Assembly (NCBI RefSeq): GCF_024637875.1
Contig: NZ_CP102451.1
Span: 499,001-563,000, forward strand
Length of the DNA: 64,000 nucleotides
Reading direction: 5' to 3'
Source: Vagococcus luciliae
GTDB lineage: Bacteria > Bacillota > Bacilli > Lactobacillales > Vagococcaceae
Part shown: positions 24,799 to 42,006 of the stretch, in pieces
How positions within the stretch are numbered: position 1 is the stretch's first letter
Layout: every line of letters begins with the position of its first letter
Program-made: the position numbers and the translations under genes
Notes under the pieces: model-generated
What the model was told of the DNA's origin: nothing
What the model saw: only the letters and a program-made list of their open reading frames with translations
Database searches by the model: none

Positions 24799-24827
24799 TT
24801 GACTAATTATATATTGATATGTTATCA
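24799..24827 (+). promoter_or_regulatory. rRNA operon 1 promoter P1
   Basis: TTGACT (24799-24804), 17-base spacer, TTATCA (24822-24827), in very A+T-rich DNA. It is the weaker of two tandem promoters and has no counterpart before operon 2. The stretch 24640-24798 shows nothing else besides A+T-rich tracts. Confidence 0.5.
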
Positions 24828-24883
24828 TCATTAAGTTGCGTCGGTAACAGAAAAAATATTATGAAAATAATTTTTAAAAAATG

Positions 24884-24912
24884 TTGACAAGTCGTTGTAA
24901 GCTTGTTATGAT
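24884..24912 (+). promoter_or_regulatory. rRNA operon 1 promoter P2
   Basis: TTGACA (24884-24889), 17-base spacer, TATGAT (24907-24912). The sequence after the -10 box is the same as in operon 2. Confidence 0.88.
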
Positions 24913-25082
24913 ATAAAAGTTGTTACGGCAACAAAGTTTAGACCTTTGAAAACTGAACAAAGTAAGACGAACCAAATGTGTAGGGCGTTTCTACTATGTA
25001 GAAACAAACCATATTTAGTGAATACAATTCGCTAGCAAGTTTTAAAACAAATGAGCTAAACATCGTAAGATGTTATCAACTT

Positions 25083-26646
<1,564 letters not shown>

Positions 26647-26868
26647 ATAATTACGGAAAACACATTACGTTTTTACTTTGTTCAGTTTTGAGAGGTCTAC
26701 TCTCAAATAGATTGTTCATTGAAAACTGGATAGTTGAAGTTAGACATCAACATAAACCGAGAACACCGCGTTGAACAGTTTCTTTTAAAGAACTGTGAAA
26801 TGTATTAACTATTATCTATCGCTAGTTAATAGTTAATGAAAAAACAAGCTAACCGTAAGGTTAGAAAA

Positions 26869-29780
<2,912 letters not shown>

Positions 29781-29859
29781 GATAGCGGTGGACAATTATA
29801 TTGATACTAACTTAACATCCAGTTTTGAGTGAATCATCACTCAATAAAAAACAGATAAG

Positions 29860-29975
29860 TGCGGTGACGATGGCAAGAAGGATACACCTGTAACCATGCC
29901 GAACACAGAAGTTAAGCTTCTTAGCGCCGAGGGTAGTGAAGGGTTTCCCTTTGTGAGAGTAGGACGTTGCCGTGC
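29860..29975 (+). rRNA. 5S ribosomal RNA, operon 1
   Basis: About 116 bases with the conserved ACACCTGTAACCATGCCGAA and GAGAGTAGGACGTTGCCG segments. It directly precedes the first tRNA array. Confidence 0.95.
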
Positions 29976-29988
29976 TTTTTGTATTGAT

Positions 29989-30061
29989 GGAGGTTTAGCT
30001 CAGCTGGGAGAGCACCTGCCTTACAAGCAGGGGGTCAGCGGTTCGATCCCGTTAACCTCCA
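29989..30061 (+). tRNA. tRNA-Val (TAC)
   Basis: 73 bases; acceptor GGAGGTT/AACCTCC, anticodon TAC. CCA is not encoded, as for all tRNAs in this window. Confidence 0.97.
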
Positions 30062-30070
30062 TACATTTTT

Positions 30071-30143
30071 GACTCGTTAGCTCAGTTGGTAGAGCATCTG
30101 ACTTTTAATCAGAGGGTCACTGGTTCGAGCCCAGTACGGGTCA
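30071..30143 (+). tRNA. tRNA-Lys (TTT)
   Basis: 73 bases; acceptor GACTCGT/ACGGGTC, anticodon TTT in GACTTTTAATC. Confidence 0.97.
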
Positions 30144-30212
30144 TTACTATATTAAGCCATAATACGAAAATTAGTCTTTTTTTATTGTTTAAAATTCGTA
30201 TTGATAGAACAT

Positions 30213-30285
30213 GCCGGCTTAGCTCAGTTGGTAGAGCATCTGATTTGTAATCAGAGGGTCGAGGGTTCAAGTCCTTTAGCCGGCA
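30213..30285 (+). tRNA. tRNA-Thr (TGT)
   Basis: 73 bases; acceptor GCCGGCT/AGCCGGC, anticodon TGT. It is preceded by an unusual 69-base spacer where the second array carries tRNA-Leu (TAG). Confidence 0.97.
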
Positions 30286-30292
30286 TCTATAA

Positions 30293-30364
30293 GCGGAAGT
30301 AGTTCAGTGGTAGAACATCACCTTGCCAAGGTGGGGGTCGCGGGTTCGAACCCCGTCTTCCGCT
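30293..30364 (+). tRNA. tRNA-Gly (GCC)
   Basis: 72 bases; acceptor GCGGAAG/CTTCCGC, anticodon GCC, discriminator T. Confidence 0.97.
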
Positions 30365-30378
30365 TTTTATAAGTTCTA

Positions 30379-30464
30379 GCCGGGGTGGCGGAACTGGCAG
30401 ACGCACAGGACTTAAAATCCTGCGGTGAGTGATCACCGTACCGGTTCGATTCCGGTCCTCGGCA
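30379..30464 (+). tRNA. tRNA-Leu (TAA)
   Basis: 86 bases with a long variable arm; acceptor GCCGGGG/CCTCGGC, anticodon TAA. Confidence 0.97.
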
Positions 30465-30473
30465 TCATTAATA

Positions 30474-30547
30474 GCGCCCATAGCTCAACTGGATAGAGTG
30501 TCTGACTACGGATCAGAAGGTTAGGGGTTCGACTCCTCTTGGGCGCG
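30474..30547 (+). tRNA. tRNA-Arg (ACG)
   Basis: 74 bases; acceptor GCGCCCA/TGGGCGC, anticodon ACG (A34 becomes inosine). Confidence 0.97.
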
Positions 30548-30559
30548 TTTAATTTAATA

Positions 30560-30633
30560 CGGGAAGTAGCTCAGCTTGGTAGAGCACTTGGTTTGGGACC
30601 AAGGGGTCGCAGGTTCGAATCCTGTCTTCCCGA
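30560..30633 (+). tRNA. tRNA-Pro (TGG)
   Basis: 74 bases; acceptor CGGGAAG/CTTCCCG, anticodon TGG. It ends the first array and has no copy in the second. Confidence 0.97.
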
Positions 30634-30668
30634 TTTTGAGATTTTTCTCAAAAAAAATTAAAAAAGTG

Positions 30669-30697
30669 TTGACAATAAGATAACAACTTGTTATGAT
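30669..30697 (+). promoter_or_regulatory. rRNA operon 2 promoter
   Basis: TTGACA (30669-30674), 17-base spacer, TATGAT (30692-30697), only 36 bases after tRNA-Pro. From the -10 box on, the sequence equals operon 1. Confidence 0.88.
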
Positions 30698-30867
30698 ATA
30701 AAAGTTGTTACGGCAACAAAGTTTAGACCTTTGAAAACTGAACAAAGTAAGACGAACCAAATGTGTAGGGCGTTTCTACTATGTAGAAACAAACCATATT
30801 TAGTGAATACAATTCGCTAGCAAGTTTTAAAACAAATGAGCTAAACATCGTAAGATGTTATCAACTT

Positions 30868-32431
<1,564 letters not shown>

Positions 32432-32493
32432 ATAATTACGGAAAACACATTACGTTTTTACTTTGTTCAGTTTTGAGAGGTTTACTCTTAATA

Positions 32494-32566
32494 GGGGCCT
32501 TAGCTCAGCTGGGAGAGCGCCTGCCTTGCACGCAGGAGGTCAGCGGTTCGATCCCGCTAGGCTCCA
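32494..32566 (+). tRNA. tRNA-Ala (TGC) in the 16S-23S spacer
   Basis: 73 bases; acceptor GGGGCCT/AGGCTCC, anticodon TGC. It lies in a 93-base insertion relative to the spacer of operon 1 and is released from the rRNA precursor. Confidence 0.97.
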
Positions 32567-32746
32567 TTGATGAGAAATCATCATATAGATTGTTCATTGA
32601 AAACTGGATAGTTGAAGTTAGACATCAACATAAACCGAGAACACCGCGTTGAACAGTTTCTTTTAAAGAACTGTGAAATGTATTAACTATTATCTATCGC
32701 TAGTTAATAGTTAATGAAAAAACAAGCTAACCGTAAGGTTAGAAAA

Positions 32747-35658
<2,912 letters not shown>

Positions 35659-35737
35659 GATAGCGGTGGACAATTATATTGATACTAACTTAACATCCAG
35701 TTTTGAGTGAATCATCACTCAATAAAAAACAGATAAG

Positions 35738-35853
35738 TGCGGTGACGATGGCAAGAAGGATACACCTGTAACCATGCCGAACACAGAAGTTAAGCTTCTT
35801 AGCGCCGAGGGTAGTGAAGGGTTTCCCTTTGTGAGAGTAGGACGTTGCCGTGC
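35738..35853 (+). rRNA. 5S ribosomal RNA, operon 2
   Basis: Same sequence and offset (5878) as the operon 1 copy, followed by the long tRNA array. Confidence 0.95.
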
Positions 35854-35866
35854 TTTTTGTATTGAT

Positions 35867-35939
35867 GGAGGTTTAGCTCAGCTGGGAGAGCACCTGCCTT
35901 ACAAGCAGGGGGTCAGCGGTTCGATCCCGTTAACCTCCA
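35867..35939 (+). tRNA. tRNA-Val (TAC), second copy
   Basis: Copy of 29989-30061; anticodon TAC. Confidence 0.97.
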
Positions 35940-35948
35940 TACATTTTT

Positions 35949-36021
35949 GACTCGTTAGCTCAGTTGGTAGAGCATCTGACTTTTAATCAGAGGGTCACTG
36001 GTTCGAGCCCAGTACGGGTCA
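35949..36021 (+). tRNA. tRNA-Lys (TTT), second copy
   Basis: Copy of 30071-30143; anticodon TTT. Confidence 0.97.
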
Positions 36022-36026
36022 TATAT

Positions 36027-36108
36027 GCGGGTGTGGCGGAATTGGCAGACGCACTAGATTTAGGATCTAGCGCTTAACGGCGTGGGGGTTCAAGTCCCTT
36101 CACCCGCA
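36027..36108 (+). tRNA. tRNA-Leu (TAG)
   Basis: 82 bases with a long variable arm; acceptor GCGGGTG/CACCCGC, anticodon TAG. Present only in the second array. Confidence 0.97.
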
Positions 36109-36117
36109 TTTATATTT

Positions 36118-36190
36118 GCCGGCTTAGCTCAGTTGGTAGAGCATCTGATTTGTAATCAGAGGGTCGAGGGTTCAAGTCCTTTAGCCGGCA
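36118..36190 (+). tRNA. tRNA-Thr (TGT), second copy
   Basis: Copy of 30213-30285; anticodon TGT. Confidence 0.97.
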
Positions 36191-36197
36191 TCTATAA

Positions 36198-36269
36198 GCG
36201 GAAGTAGTTCAGTGGTAGAACATCACCTTGCCAAGGTGGGGGTCGCGGGTTCGAACCCCGTCTTCCGCT
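36198..36269 (+). tRNA. tRNA-Gly (GCC), second copy
   Basis: Copy of 30293-30364; anticodon GCC. Confidence 0.97.
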
Positions 36270-36283
36270 TTTTATAAGTTCTA

Positions 36284-36369
36284 GCCGGGGTGGCGGAACT
36301 GGCAGACGCACAGGACTTAAAATCCTGCGGTGAGTGATCACCGTACCGGTTCGATTCCGGTCCTCGGCA
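36284..36369 (+). tRNA. tRNA-Leu (TAA), second copy
   Basis: Copy of 30379-30464; anticodon TAA. Confidence 0.97.
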
Positions 36370-36378
36370 TCATTAATA

Positions 36379-36452
36379 GCGCCCATAGCTCAACTGGATA
36401 GAGTGTCTGACTACGGATCAGAAGGTTAGGGGTTCGACTCCTCTTGGGCGCG
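36379..36452 (+). tRNA. tRNA-Arg (ACG), second copy
   Basis: Copy of 30474-30547; anticodon ACG. The two arrays diverge after this gene. Confidence 0.97.
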
Positions 36453-36487
36453 TTACAATACTTATATTTTATAGTAATTGTTCATTT

Positions 36488-36561
36488 CGCGGTGTAGCTC
36501 AGCTGGCTAGAGCGTCCGGTTCATACCCGGGAGGTCGGGGGTTCGATCCCCTCCGCCGCGA
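36488..36561 (+). tRNA. tRNA-Met (CAT), elongator
   Basis: 74 bases; acceptor CGCGGTG/CGCCGCG fully paired, anticodon CAT. The body (GTGTAGCTCAGCTGGCTAGAG) matches the Bacillus elongator tRNA-Met. Confidence 0.85.
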
Positions 36562-36577
36562 TAATTCTACGACCTTT

Positions 36578-36651
36578 GGACCTTTAGCTCAGTTGGTTAG
36601 AGCTCCCGGCTCATAACCGGGCGGTCGTAGGTTCGAGTCCTACAAGGTCCA
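36578..36651 (+). tRNA. tRNA with CAT anticodon, probably tRNA-Ile2 (lysidine)
   Basis: 74 bases; acceptor GGACCTT/AAGGTCC, anticodon CAT. Its body and its place between tRNA-Met and tRNA-Ser in the array match the Firmicutes tRNA-Ile2 whose C34 is changed to lysidine by TilS to read AUA. A second elongator Met tRNA is the alternative. Confidence 0.75.
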
Positions 36652-36671
36652 TTGAAATTTATTTTTATTAT

Positions 36672-36761
36672 GGAGGATTACCCAAGTCCGGCTGAAGGGA
36701 ACGGTCTTGAAAACCGTCAGGTGTGTAAAAGCACGCAAGGGTTCGAATCCCTTATCCTCCT
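36672..36761 (+). tRNA. tRNA-Ser (TGA)
   Basis: 90 bases with a long variable arm; acceptor GGAGGAT/ATCCTCC, anticodon TGA. The discriminator base is T where bacterial tRNA-Ser usually has G. Confidence 0.96.
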
Positions 36762-36770
36762 TATTAATAT

Positions 36771-36844
<74 letters not shown>

Positions 36845-36847
36845 TTA

Positions 36848-36920
36848 GGTTCCGTGGTGTAGGGGTTAACATGCCTGCCTGTCACGCAGGAGATCGCGGG
36901 TTCGATTCCCGTCGGGACCG
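36848..36920 (+). tRNA. tRNA-Asp (GTC)
   Basis: 73 bases; acceptor GGTTCCG/CGGGACC, anticodon GTC, discriminator G as required for AspRS. Confidence 0.96.
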
Positions 36921-36928
36921 TATTTAAT

Positions 36929-37001
36929 GGCGCAGTAGCTCAGTTGGTAGAGCAACGGATTGAAGCTCCGTGTGTCGGCAGTTCGATTCTGTCTTGCGCC
37001 A
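36929..37001 (+). tRNA. tRNA-Phe (GAA)
   Basis: 73 bases; acceptor GGCGCAG/TTGCGCC, anticodon GAA. Not repeated in the duplicated block that follows. Confidence 0.96.
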
Positions 37002-37010
37002 TTTATATTA

Positions 37011-37081
37011 GCGGGTGTAGTTTAGTGGTAAAACTACAGCCTTCCAAGCTGTTGTCGCGAGTTCGATTCTCGTCACCCGCT
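37011..37081 (+). tRNA. tRNA-Gly (TCC)
   Basis: 71 bases; acceptor GCGGGTG/CACCCGC, anticodon TCC, discriminator T. Confidence 0.96.
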
Positions 37082-37094
37082 TTAGAATTAAATA

Positions 37095-37168
<74 letters not shown>

Positions 37169-37189
37169 TTAGTTTTAAATAGTAGTTCT

Positions 37190-37261
37190 GGCCCGTTGGT
37201 CAAGCGGTTAAGACACCGCCCTTTCACGGCGGTAACACGGGTTCGATTCCCGTACGGGTCA
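37190..37261 (+). tRNA. tRNA-Glu (TTC)
   Basis: 72 bases; acceptor GGCCCGT/ACGGGTC, anticodon TTC. The T loop reads TTCGATT here and TTCGAGT in the second copy at 37814. Confidence 0.96.
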
Positions 37262-37272
37262 TATTTTATTAT

Positions 37273-37362
37273 GGAGGATTACCCAAGTCCGGCTGAAGGG
37301 AACGGTCTTGAAAACCGTCAGGTGTGTAAAAGCACGCAAGGGTTCGAATCCCTTATCCTCCT
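37273..37362 (+). tRNA. tRNA-Ser (TGA), second copy
   Basis: Identical to 36672-36761, again with discriminator T; opens the duplicated block. Confidence 0.96.
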
Positions 37363-37371
37363 TATTAATAT

Positions 37372-37445
<74 letters not shown>

Positions 37446-37448
37446 TTA

Positions 37449-37521
37449 GGTTCCGTGGTGTAGGGGTTAACATGCCTGCCTGTCACGCAGGAGATCGCGG
37501 GTTCGATTCCCGTCGGGACCG
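37449..37521 (+). tRNA. tRNA-Asp (GTC), second copy
   Basis: Identical to 36848-36920. The sequence diverges right after it, where tRNA-Phe is missing. Confidence 0.96.
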
Positions 37522-37535
37522 TTGTTTTATATTAG

Positions 37536-37606
37536 GCGGGTGTAGTTTAGTGGTAAAACTACAGCCTTCCAAGCTGTTGTCGCGAGTTCGATTCTCGTCA
37601 CCCGCT
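37536..37606 (+). tRNA. tRNA-Gly (TCC), second copy
   Basis: Identical to 37011-37081. Confidence 0.96.
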
Positions 37607-37619
37607 TTAGAATTAAATA

Positions 37620-37693
<74 letters not shown>

Positions 37694-37710
37694 TTAGTTT
37701 TAAATTTTTT

Positions 37711-37798
37711 GGAGAAGTACTCAAGTGGCTGAAGAGGTGCCCCTGCTAAGGGTATAGGTCGGGTAACTGGCGCGAGGGTTCAAATCCCTCCTTCTCCA
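37711..37798 (+). tRNA. tRNA-Ser (GCT)
   Basis: 88 bases with a long variable arm; acceptor GGAGAAG/CTTCTCC, anticodon GCT. The discriminator is A rather than the usual G. It is inserted between Ile and Glu in the duplicated block. Confidence 0.95.
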
Positions 37799-37813
37799 TA
37801 GCTTTTTTTATTA

Positions 37814-37885
37814 GGCCCGTTGGTCAAGCGGTTAAGACACCGCCCTTTCACGGCGGTAACACGGGTTCGAGTCCCGTACGGGTCA
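37814..37885 (+). tRNA. tRNA-Glu (TTC), second copy
   Basis: Copy of 37190-37261 with one T-loop difference; last tRNA of the array. Confidence 0.96.
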
Positions 37886-37886
37886 T

Positions 37887-37924
37887 AAACTTGAAATTGT
37901 ACATACAATTTCAAGTTTTTTTTT
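37887..37924 (+). terminator. Terminator of the rRNA-tRNA operon
   Basis: AAACTTGAAATTGTA and TACAATTTCAAGTTT form a 15-pair stem with a two-base loop, followed by nine T. No other strong terminator with a T run lies between the operon 2 promoter and here. Confidence 0.92.
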
Positions 37925-37958
37925 ATACAAAAATAGGAGGGAAAGGAAATTAAGGTAT

Positions 37959-39308
37959 ATGAAAGAAAAGTTATCATATAAAGAAAAGTTATATATTGGA
38001 ATGATGGTATTTGGATTATTTTTTGGAGCGGGTAATTTAATTTTTCCAATTCAAATGGGCCAAGAAGCAGGCCAAAATGTATTATTAGCAAATAATGGAT
38101 TTTTATTATCAGCGATAGGGATTCCCTTTCTAGCTATTGTATCTTTTGGCGCAACTGGAACGAATAAAGTATTTGAGTTAGCAAGTAAAGTTTCTTCAAC
38201 TTTTGCTTATTTTTTTACTATTGTTTTATATTTAATTATAGGTCCTATCTTTGCAATGCCGAGATTAGCGACAACTTCGTATGAAATGTCTTTTGCTCAT
38301 TTTATACCAGAAGATAAATCAACGTTACCTCTTCTTATTTTTAGTATTGTATTTTTTTCATTTGTTTTATTATTTTCGTTTAAACCAAGTAAAATTTTAG
38401 ATTATATTGGAAAGTATTTAACGCCATTATTTTTAATTTTATTAAGTTGTCTCATTTTAGTAAGTTTTATAAAACCTATGGGCTCGATAGAAAATGCTTC
38501 CGTGCAAGCTTCATATCAATCTACTCCTTTTATAAAAGGTTTTTTAGGCGGATATAATACATTAGATGCTTTGGCAGGATTAGCATTTGGGGCTATTATT
38601 ATTGAAAGTGTTAAAGGATTTGGGATTCAAAAAAAATCAAGAATTGCAATTGAAACAATGAAATCTGGAGTTTTTGGTATTGTCCTTATGGGTGTTATTT
38701 ATACATTGTTATCAATTATGGGAGCGATGAGTTTAGGGACTTTATCATTAAATAAAAATGGCGGTGTAACATTGTCCCAATTAGCTGATTATTATTTAGG
38801 TGTACCTGGTAATATTTTGTTAGGTTTAATCGTGATTGTAGCCTGTTTAAAAACGGCTATTGGGTTAGCAACTTCATTTGGTAAAGCTTATTCAGAAATG
38901 TTTTCTGAAAAACATTATTTATCATTTGTATTAGGATGTTTATTTGTCGCTTTGATGATTTCTAATGTAGGACTAAATGCGATTATCACAGCATCTATTC
39001 CTGTGTTAATGTTTATTTATCCTTTAGCAATGGTTTTAATTTTATTATCATTGTTAAGTAAGTGGACAGATAATATTAGAAATTGTTATAAAATAGTGAT
39101 AGGATTTACGGTTATCTCATCTGTTTTAGATGCAATTCGGGCACTGCCGGAATGGATGCAGCAACATAGTTTGATTTCATCTATTTTGAGTTTTTCTGAA
39201 CAATCTATTCCGTTCTTTAGTAGTGGTTTAAGTTGGATTATTTTTGCATTTGTTGGACTGATTATTTCGTTACTATTTAATATTAAAAGAAACCCATCAA
39301 GCGTCTAA
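37959..39308 (+). CDS. brnQ: Branched-chain amino acid transporter BrnQ
   Basis: BrnQ (LivCS family) is a cation-coupled symporter for leucine, isoleucine and valine. The 449-residue protein has about 12 hydrophobic helices and the family's N-terminal signature GLFFGAGNLIFPIQMGQEAG (residues 18-37). It starts at ATG after AAGG; a stronger AGGAGGG lies further upstream. It stands alone between the rRNA-tRNA terminator and a bidirectional terminator shared with gpmA. No T-box or CodY-type site was recognised in the short leader. Confidence 0.94.
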   Translation: MKEKLSYKEKLYIGMMVFGLFFGAGNLIFPIQMGQEAGQNVLLANNGFLLSAIGIPFLAIVSFGATGTNKVFELASKVSSTFAYFFTIVLYLIIGPIFAMPRLATTSYEMSFAHFIPEDKSTLPLLIFSIVFFSFVLLFSFKPSKILDYIGKYLTPLFLILLSCLILVSFIKPMGSIENASVQASYQSTPFIKGFLGGYNTLDALAGLAFGAIIIESVKGFGIQKKSRIAIETMKSGVFGIVLMGVIYTLLSIMGAMSLGTLSLNKNGGVTLSQLADYYLGVPGNILLGLIVIVACLKTAIGLATSFGKAYSEMFSEKHYLSFVLGCLFVALMISNVGLNAIITASIPVLMFIYPLAMVLILLSLLSKWTDNIRNCYKIVIGFTVISSVLDAIRALPEWMQQHSLISSILSFSEQSIPFFSSGLSWIIFAFVGLIISLLFNIKRNPSSV

Positions 39309-39323
39309 GCTAGATGGGTTTTT
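39290..39323. terminator. Bidirectional terminator between brnQ and gpmA
   Basis: AAACCCATC (39290-39298) pairs with GATGGGTTT (39313-39321), with a T-rich tail on each strand. It includes the brnQ stop codon in its loop. Confidence 0.8.
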
Positions 39324-39326
39324 GGT

Positions 39327-40013
39327 TTATAAATAATATTTTTTAGCGACACTTAAGTCATCGTTCAATTCATAAACTAAAGGTTGACCGGTTGGGATTT
39401 CTAGAGCCATGATATCGTCATCAGAAATATTTTCAATGTGTTTTGCTAAAGCGCGTAGTGAGTTACCATGTGCGGCAACTAATACGACATCATCTTTCAA
39501 TAATGATGGAGCAATATGATCATTCCAAAAAGGTAAGGCACGTTCAAGTGTTACTTTTAAATTTTCTCCTTCTGGAATTGCTCGTTTATCTAAGTAACGA
39601 TATTTTGGATCGTGTGTGGATGATTCAGGACTACTTGGGTCAAGTAATGGAGGTAGTGTGTCATATGAGCGTCTCCACAATTGAACTTGATCTGCCCCAT
39701 ATTTTTCAGCCGTTTCAGTCTTGTTTAATCCTTGTAATGCCCCATAGTGACGCTCATTTAAACGCCAAGATTTAAATTCAGGTGTTGAGAGTTGATCTGA
39801 TTCTTCTAGAACATAATGAGATGTTTTAATAGCCCGTTTTAAGTATGATGTATACGCAACATCAAATAAAATGCCAGCTTCTTTTATTTTTCTACCAGCT
39901 TCTTGAGCTTCTTTTACTCCTTGCTCACTTAGATCAACATCTACCCATCCAGTAAATAAGTTAAGAGAGTTCCATACGCTTTGTCCATGTCGAATAAAAA
40001 CTAATGTTTTCAT
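39327..40013 (-). CDS. gpmA: 2,3-bisphosphoglycerate-dependent phosphoglycerate mutase
   Basis: GpmA interconverts 3- and 2-phosphoglycerate in glycolysis. The 228-residue protein has the phosphohistidine motif IRHGQSVWN near the N-terminus, [14 protein letters not shown] with the catalytic Glu, and [11 protein letters not shown] with the second His. The start is placed at the ATG giving [10 protein letters not shown], which suits the AAGGG upstream and the family; an ATG three codons earlier (40022) is possible. It is 33 bases or less behind rpiA on the minus strand and is probably co-transcribed. Confidence 0.95.
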   Translation of the reverse strand: MKTLVFIRHGQSVWNSLNLFTGWVDVDLSEQGVKEAQEAGRKIKEAGILFDVAYTSYLKRAIKTSHYVLEESDQLSTPEFKSWRLNERHYGALQGLNKTETAEKYGADQVQLWRRSYDTLPPLLDPSSPESSTHDPKYRYLDKRAIPEGENLKVTLERALPFWNDHIAPSLLKDDVVLVAAHGNSLRALAKHIENISDDDIMALEIPTGQPLVYELNDDLSVAKKYYL

Positions 40014-40045
40014 CTGATTCATCTACCCTTCGTATATATAAGTTA

Positions 40046-40726
40046 TCATCTAGAAACGTCGATTGTTTTAACCCCATCATTTTGTGTACCAATAATTACT
40101 CGGTTCACCATATTTAAGAATAAGCCATGCTCAACAACACCAACTTGAGTATCTAGCCAAGCAGCTAATTCTATAGGATTCTCAATTTTTTCTAGGTGTA
40201 AGTCTATAATATAATTTTTACTGTCTGTTAGCAAAGGATTACCATCGTTAGTTAGACGTAAAATTGGATTTAACTTATTTTCATTAAATACTTTAAATAG
40301 TTGAGCACTTCCATAAGGAATCACTTCAATAGGAAGTGGAAAAGCGCCTAAGTGTTTCACCATTTTTGATTCATCAACTATCCAAATAATTTCTTTTGAA
40401 TAAGTTCCGACAATTTTTTCAAATAGAAGGGCAGCACCTCCACCTTTTATTCCTTGGAAGTCATCAGAGATTTCATCAGCACCATCAATCGTTAAATCAA
40501 CGTAGTCTACTTCATCGATACTTTTTAAAGGGATATCTAAAGCTAAAGCTTGTACTTGTGTTGCTTTGGATGTGGTTACCCCAGTAATATTTAATCCTTC
40601 TTCCTTTACGCGACGTCCAATTTCTTCTACCATATAGTAAGCTGTTGACCCTGTACCAAGACCTACAATCATACCATCTTTTACATAATTTGCTGATTCA
40701 ATGCCAACTAATTTTTTAAGATTCAT
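40046..40726 (-). CDS. rpiA: Ribose-5-phosphate isomerase A
   Basis: RpiA interconverts ribose 5-phosphate and ribulose 5-phosphate in the pentose phosphate pathway. The 226-residue protein has [16 protein letters not shown] (phosphate loop, residues 22-37), [10 protein letters not shown] with the catalytic Asp, [13 protein letters not shown] and the DESK motif. AGGAGG precedes the ATG. It is divergent from the str operon and followed by gpmA, so the two minus-strand genes form a sugar-phosphate pair. Confidence 0.96.
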   Translation of the reverse strand: MNLKKLVGIESANYVKDGMIVGLGTGSTAYYMVEEIGRRVKEEGLNITGVTTSKATQVQALALDIPLKSIDEVDYVDLTIDGADEISDDFQGIKGGGAALLFEKIVGTYSKEIIWIVDESKMVKHLGAFPLPIEVIPYGSAQLFKVFNENKLNPILRLTNDGNPLLTDSKNYIIDLHLEKIENPIELAAWLDTQVGVVEHGLFLNMVNRVIIGTQNDGVKTIDVSR

Positions 40727-40821
40727 AATAAAAAAATTCCTCCTAGTATTCTATAAATTTATTGTAAGCATTATCTTAAAAAAAAGATACACTAAAAAAT
40801 TAAATTTTATAAATTAAAGTA

Positions 40822-40851
40822 TTGACGTTTATTAATAGAGTGTGTTACTAT
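40822..40851 (+). promoter_or_regulatory. Promoter of the str operon
   Basis: TTGACG (40822-40827), 18-base spacer, TACTAT (40846-40851). The leader of about 150 bases before rpsL contains the hairpin CCACCTGGATGTGTGG (near 40959-40972) and may carry S7- or S12-type feedback control; no coding sequence is seen in 40727-41009. Confidence 0.6.
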
Positions 40852-41009
40852 TACAAAGGTGCTTGAGAACAAGTCTTTTTAAATGTATCGACTGTATTAA
40901 AGCCTATTTTACGATGCAGGATTTCTTGCATTAATTTTTTTAAATTTGAAAAAGAACCACCTGGATGTGTGGCTCTAGAAAAGCTCTATAAGGAAGGAGG
41001 AACTTTATC

Positions 41010-41423
41010 ATGCCTACAATTAATCAATTGGTACGTAAATCTCGTAAATCAAAAACAACTAAATCTGGCTCACCTGCTTTAGGTAAAAGCTATAATAGTT
41101 TCAAAAAATCTCAAACTAACGTGAACTCTCCACAAAAACGTGGTGTTTGTACACGTGTGGGTACGATGACACCGAAAAAACCTAACTCTGCGTTACGTAA
41201 ATATGCCCGTGTTCGTTTGTCAAACTTAATTGAAGTGACAGCTTACATTCCAGGTATTGGACATAACTTGCAAGAACATAGTGTGGTTTTAATCCGTGGA
41301 GGTCGTGTAAAAGATTTACCAGGGGTTCGTTATCATATCGTGCGTGGTGCTTTAGATACTGCTGGTGTTACTGATCGTAAACAAAGCCGTTCTAAATATG
41401 GTACTAAAAAACCTAAAAAATAA
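41010..41423 (+). CDS. rpsL: 30S ribosomal protein S12
   Basis: S12 lines the decoding centre. The 137-residue protein has [16 protein letters not shown], whose KPNS lysine is the usual site of streptomycin-resistance change and is wild type, and the [12 protein letters not shown] tail. AAGGAGG precedes the ATG. First gene of str: rpsL-rpsG-fusA-(tuf). Confidence 0.98.
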   Translation: MPTINQLVRKSRKSKTTKSGSPALGKSYNSFKKSQTNVNSPQKRGVCTRVGTMTPKKPNSALRKYARVRLSNLIEVTAYIPGIGHNLQEHSVVLIRGGRVKDLPGVRYHIVRGALDTAGVTDRKQSRSKYGTKKPKK

Positions 41424-41464
41424 TTAAACTGATTAAATAAAATTTTTGGAAGGAGGAGTTACAC

Positions 41465-41935
41465 ATGCCAAGAAAAGGTCCTGTTGCAAAACGTGATGTA
41501 TTACCAGATCCGATTTATAACTCAAAATTAGTGACTCGTTTAATCAACCGCGTAATGGTTGACGGTAAGCGTGGTGTTGCTTCTAGCATTATTTATGATG
41601 CATTTGATATTATTAAAGAATCTACAGGGAATGATCCATTAGAAGTTTTCGAACAAGCAATGGAAAATGTTATGCCTGTTCTTGAAGTTAAAGCTCGCCG
41701 TGTTGGTGGTTCTAACTATCAAGTACCAGTTGAAGTTCGTCCAGAACGTCGTTCAACTTTAGGATTACGTTGGATTGTTAACTATTCACGTCTACGTGGA
41801 GAGCACACAATGGAACAACGTTTAGCAAAAGAAATTATGGATGCAGCTAATAACACTGGTTCTTCAGTTAAAAAACGTGAAGACGTGCATAAAATGGCTG
41901 AAGCCAACAGAGCGTTTGCTCACTATCGTTGGTAA
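41465..41935 (+). CDS. rpsG: 30S ribosomal protein S7
   Basis: S7 binds the 3' major domain of 16S rRNA and starts head assembly; in many bacteria it also represses the str operon. The 156-residue protein begins [16 protein letters not shown] and carries the [17 protein letters not shown] beta hairpin. GGAAGGAGG precedes it, 41 bases after rpsL. Confidence 0.98.
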   Translation: MPRKGPVAKRDVLPDPIYNSKLVTRLINRVMVDGKRGVASSIIYDAFDIIKESTGNDPLEVFEQAMENVMPVLEVKARRVGGSNYQVPVEVRPERRSTLGLRWIVNYSRLRGEHTMEQRLAKEIMDAANNTGSSVKKREDVHKMAEANRAFAHYRW

Positions 41936-42006
41936 GATCCTCTTTTTAAAACGAAGAGAATACAGTTGTATTTAAATCAATCAAGTTTGAGAGGAGTTAG
42001 AATAGA

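Noticed and set aside
30634-30655. Hairpin TTTTGAG/CTCAAAA after tRNA-Pro as a terminator of operon 1
   Set aside because: On the plus strand it is followed by A, not T, so it would not terminate rightward transcription; it may act on the minus strand only.
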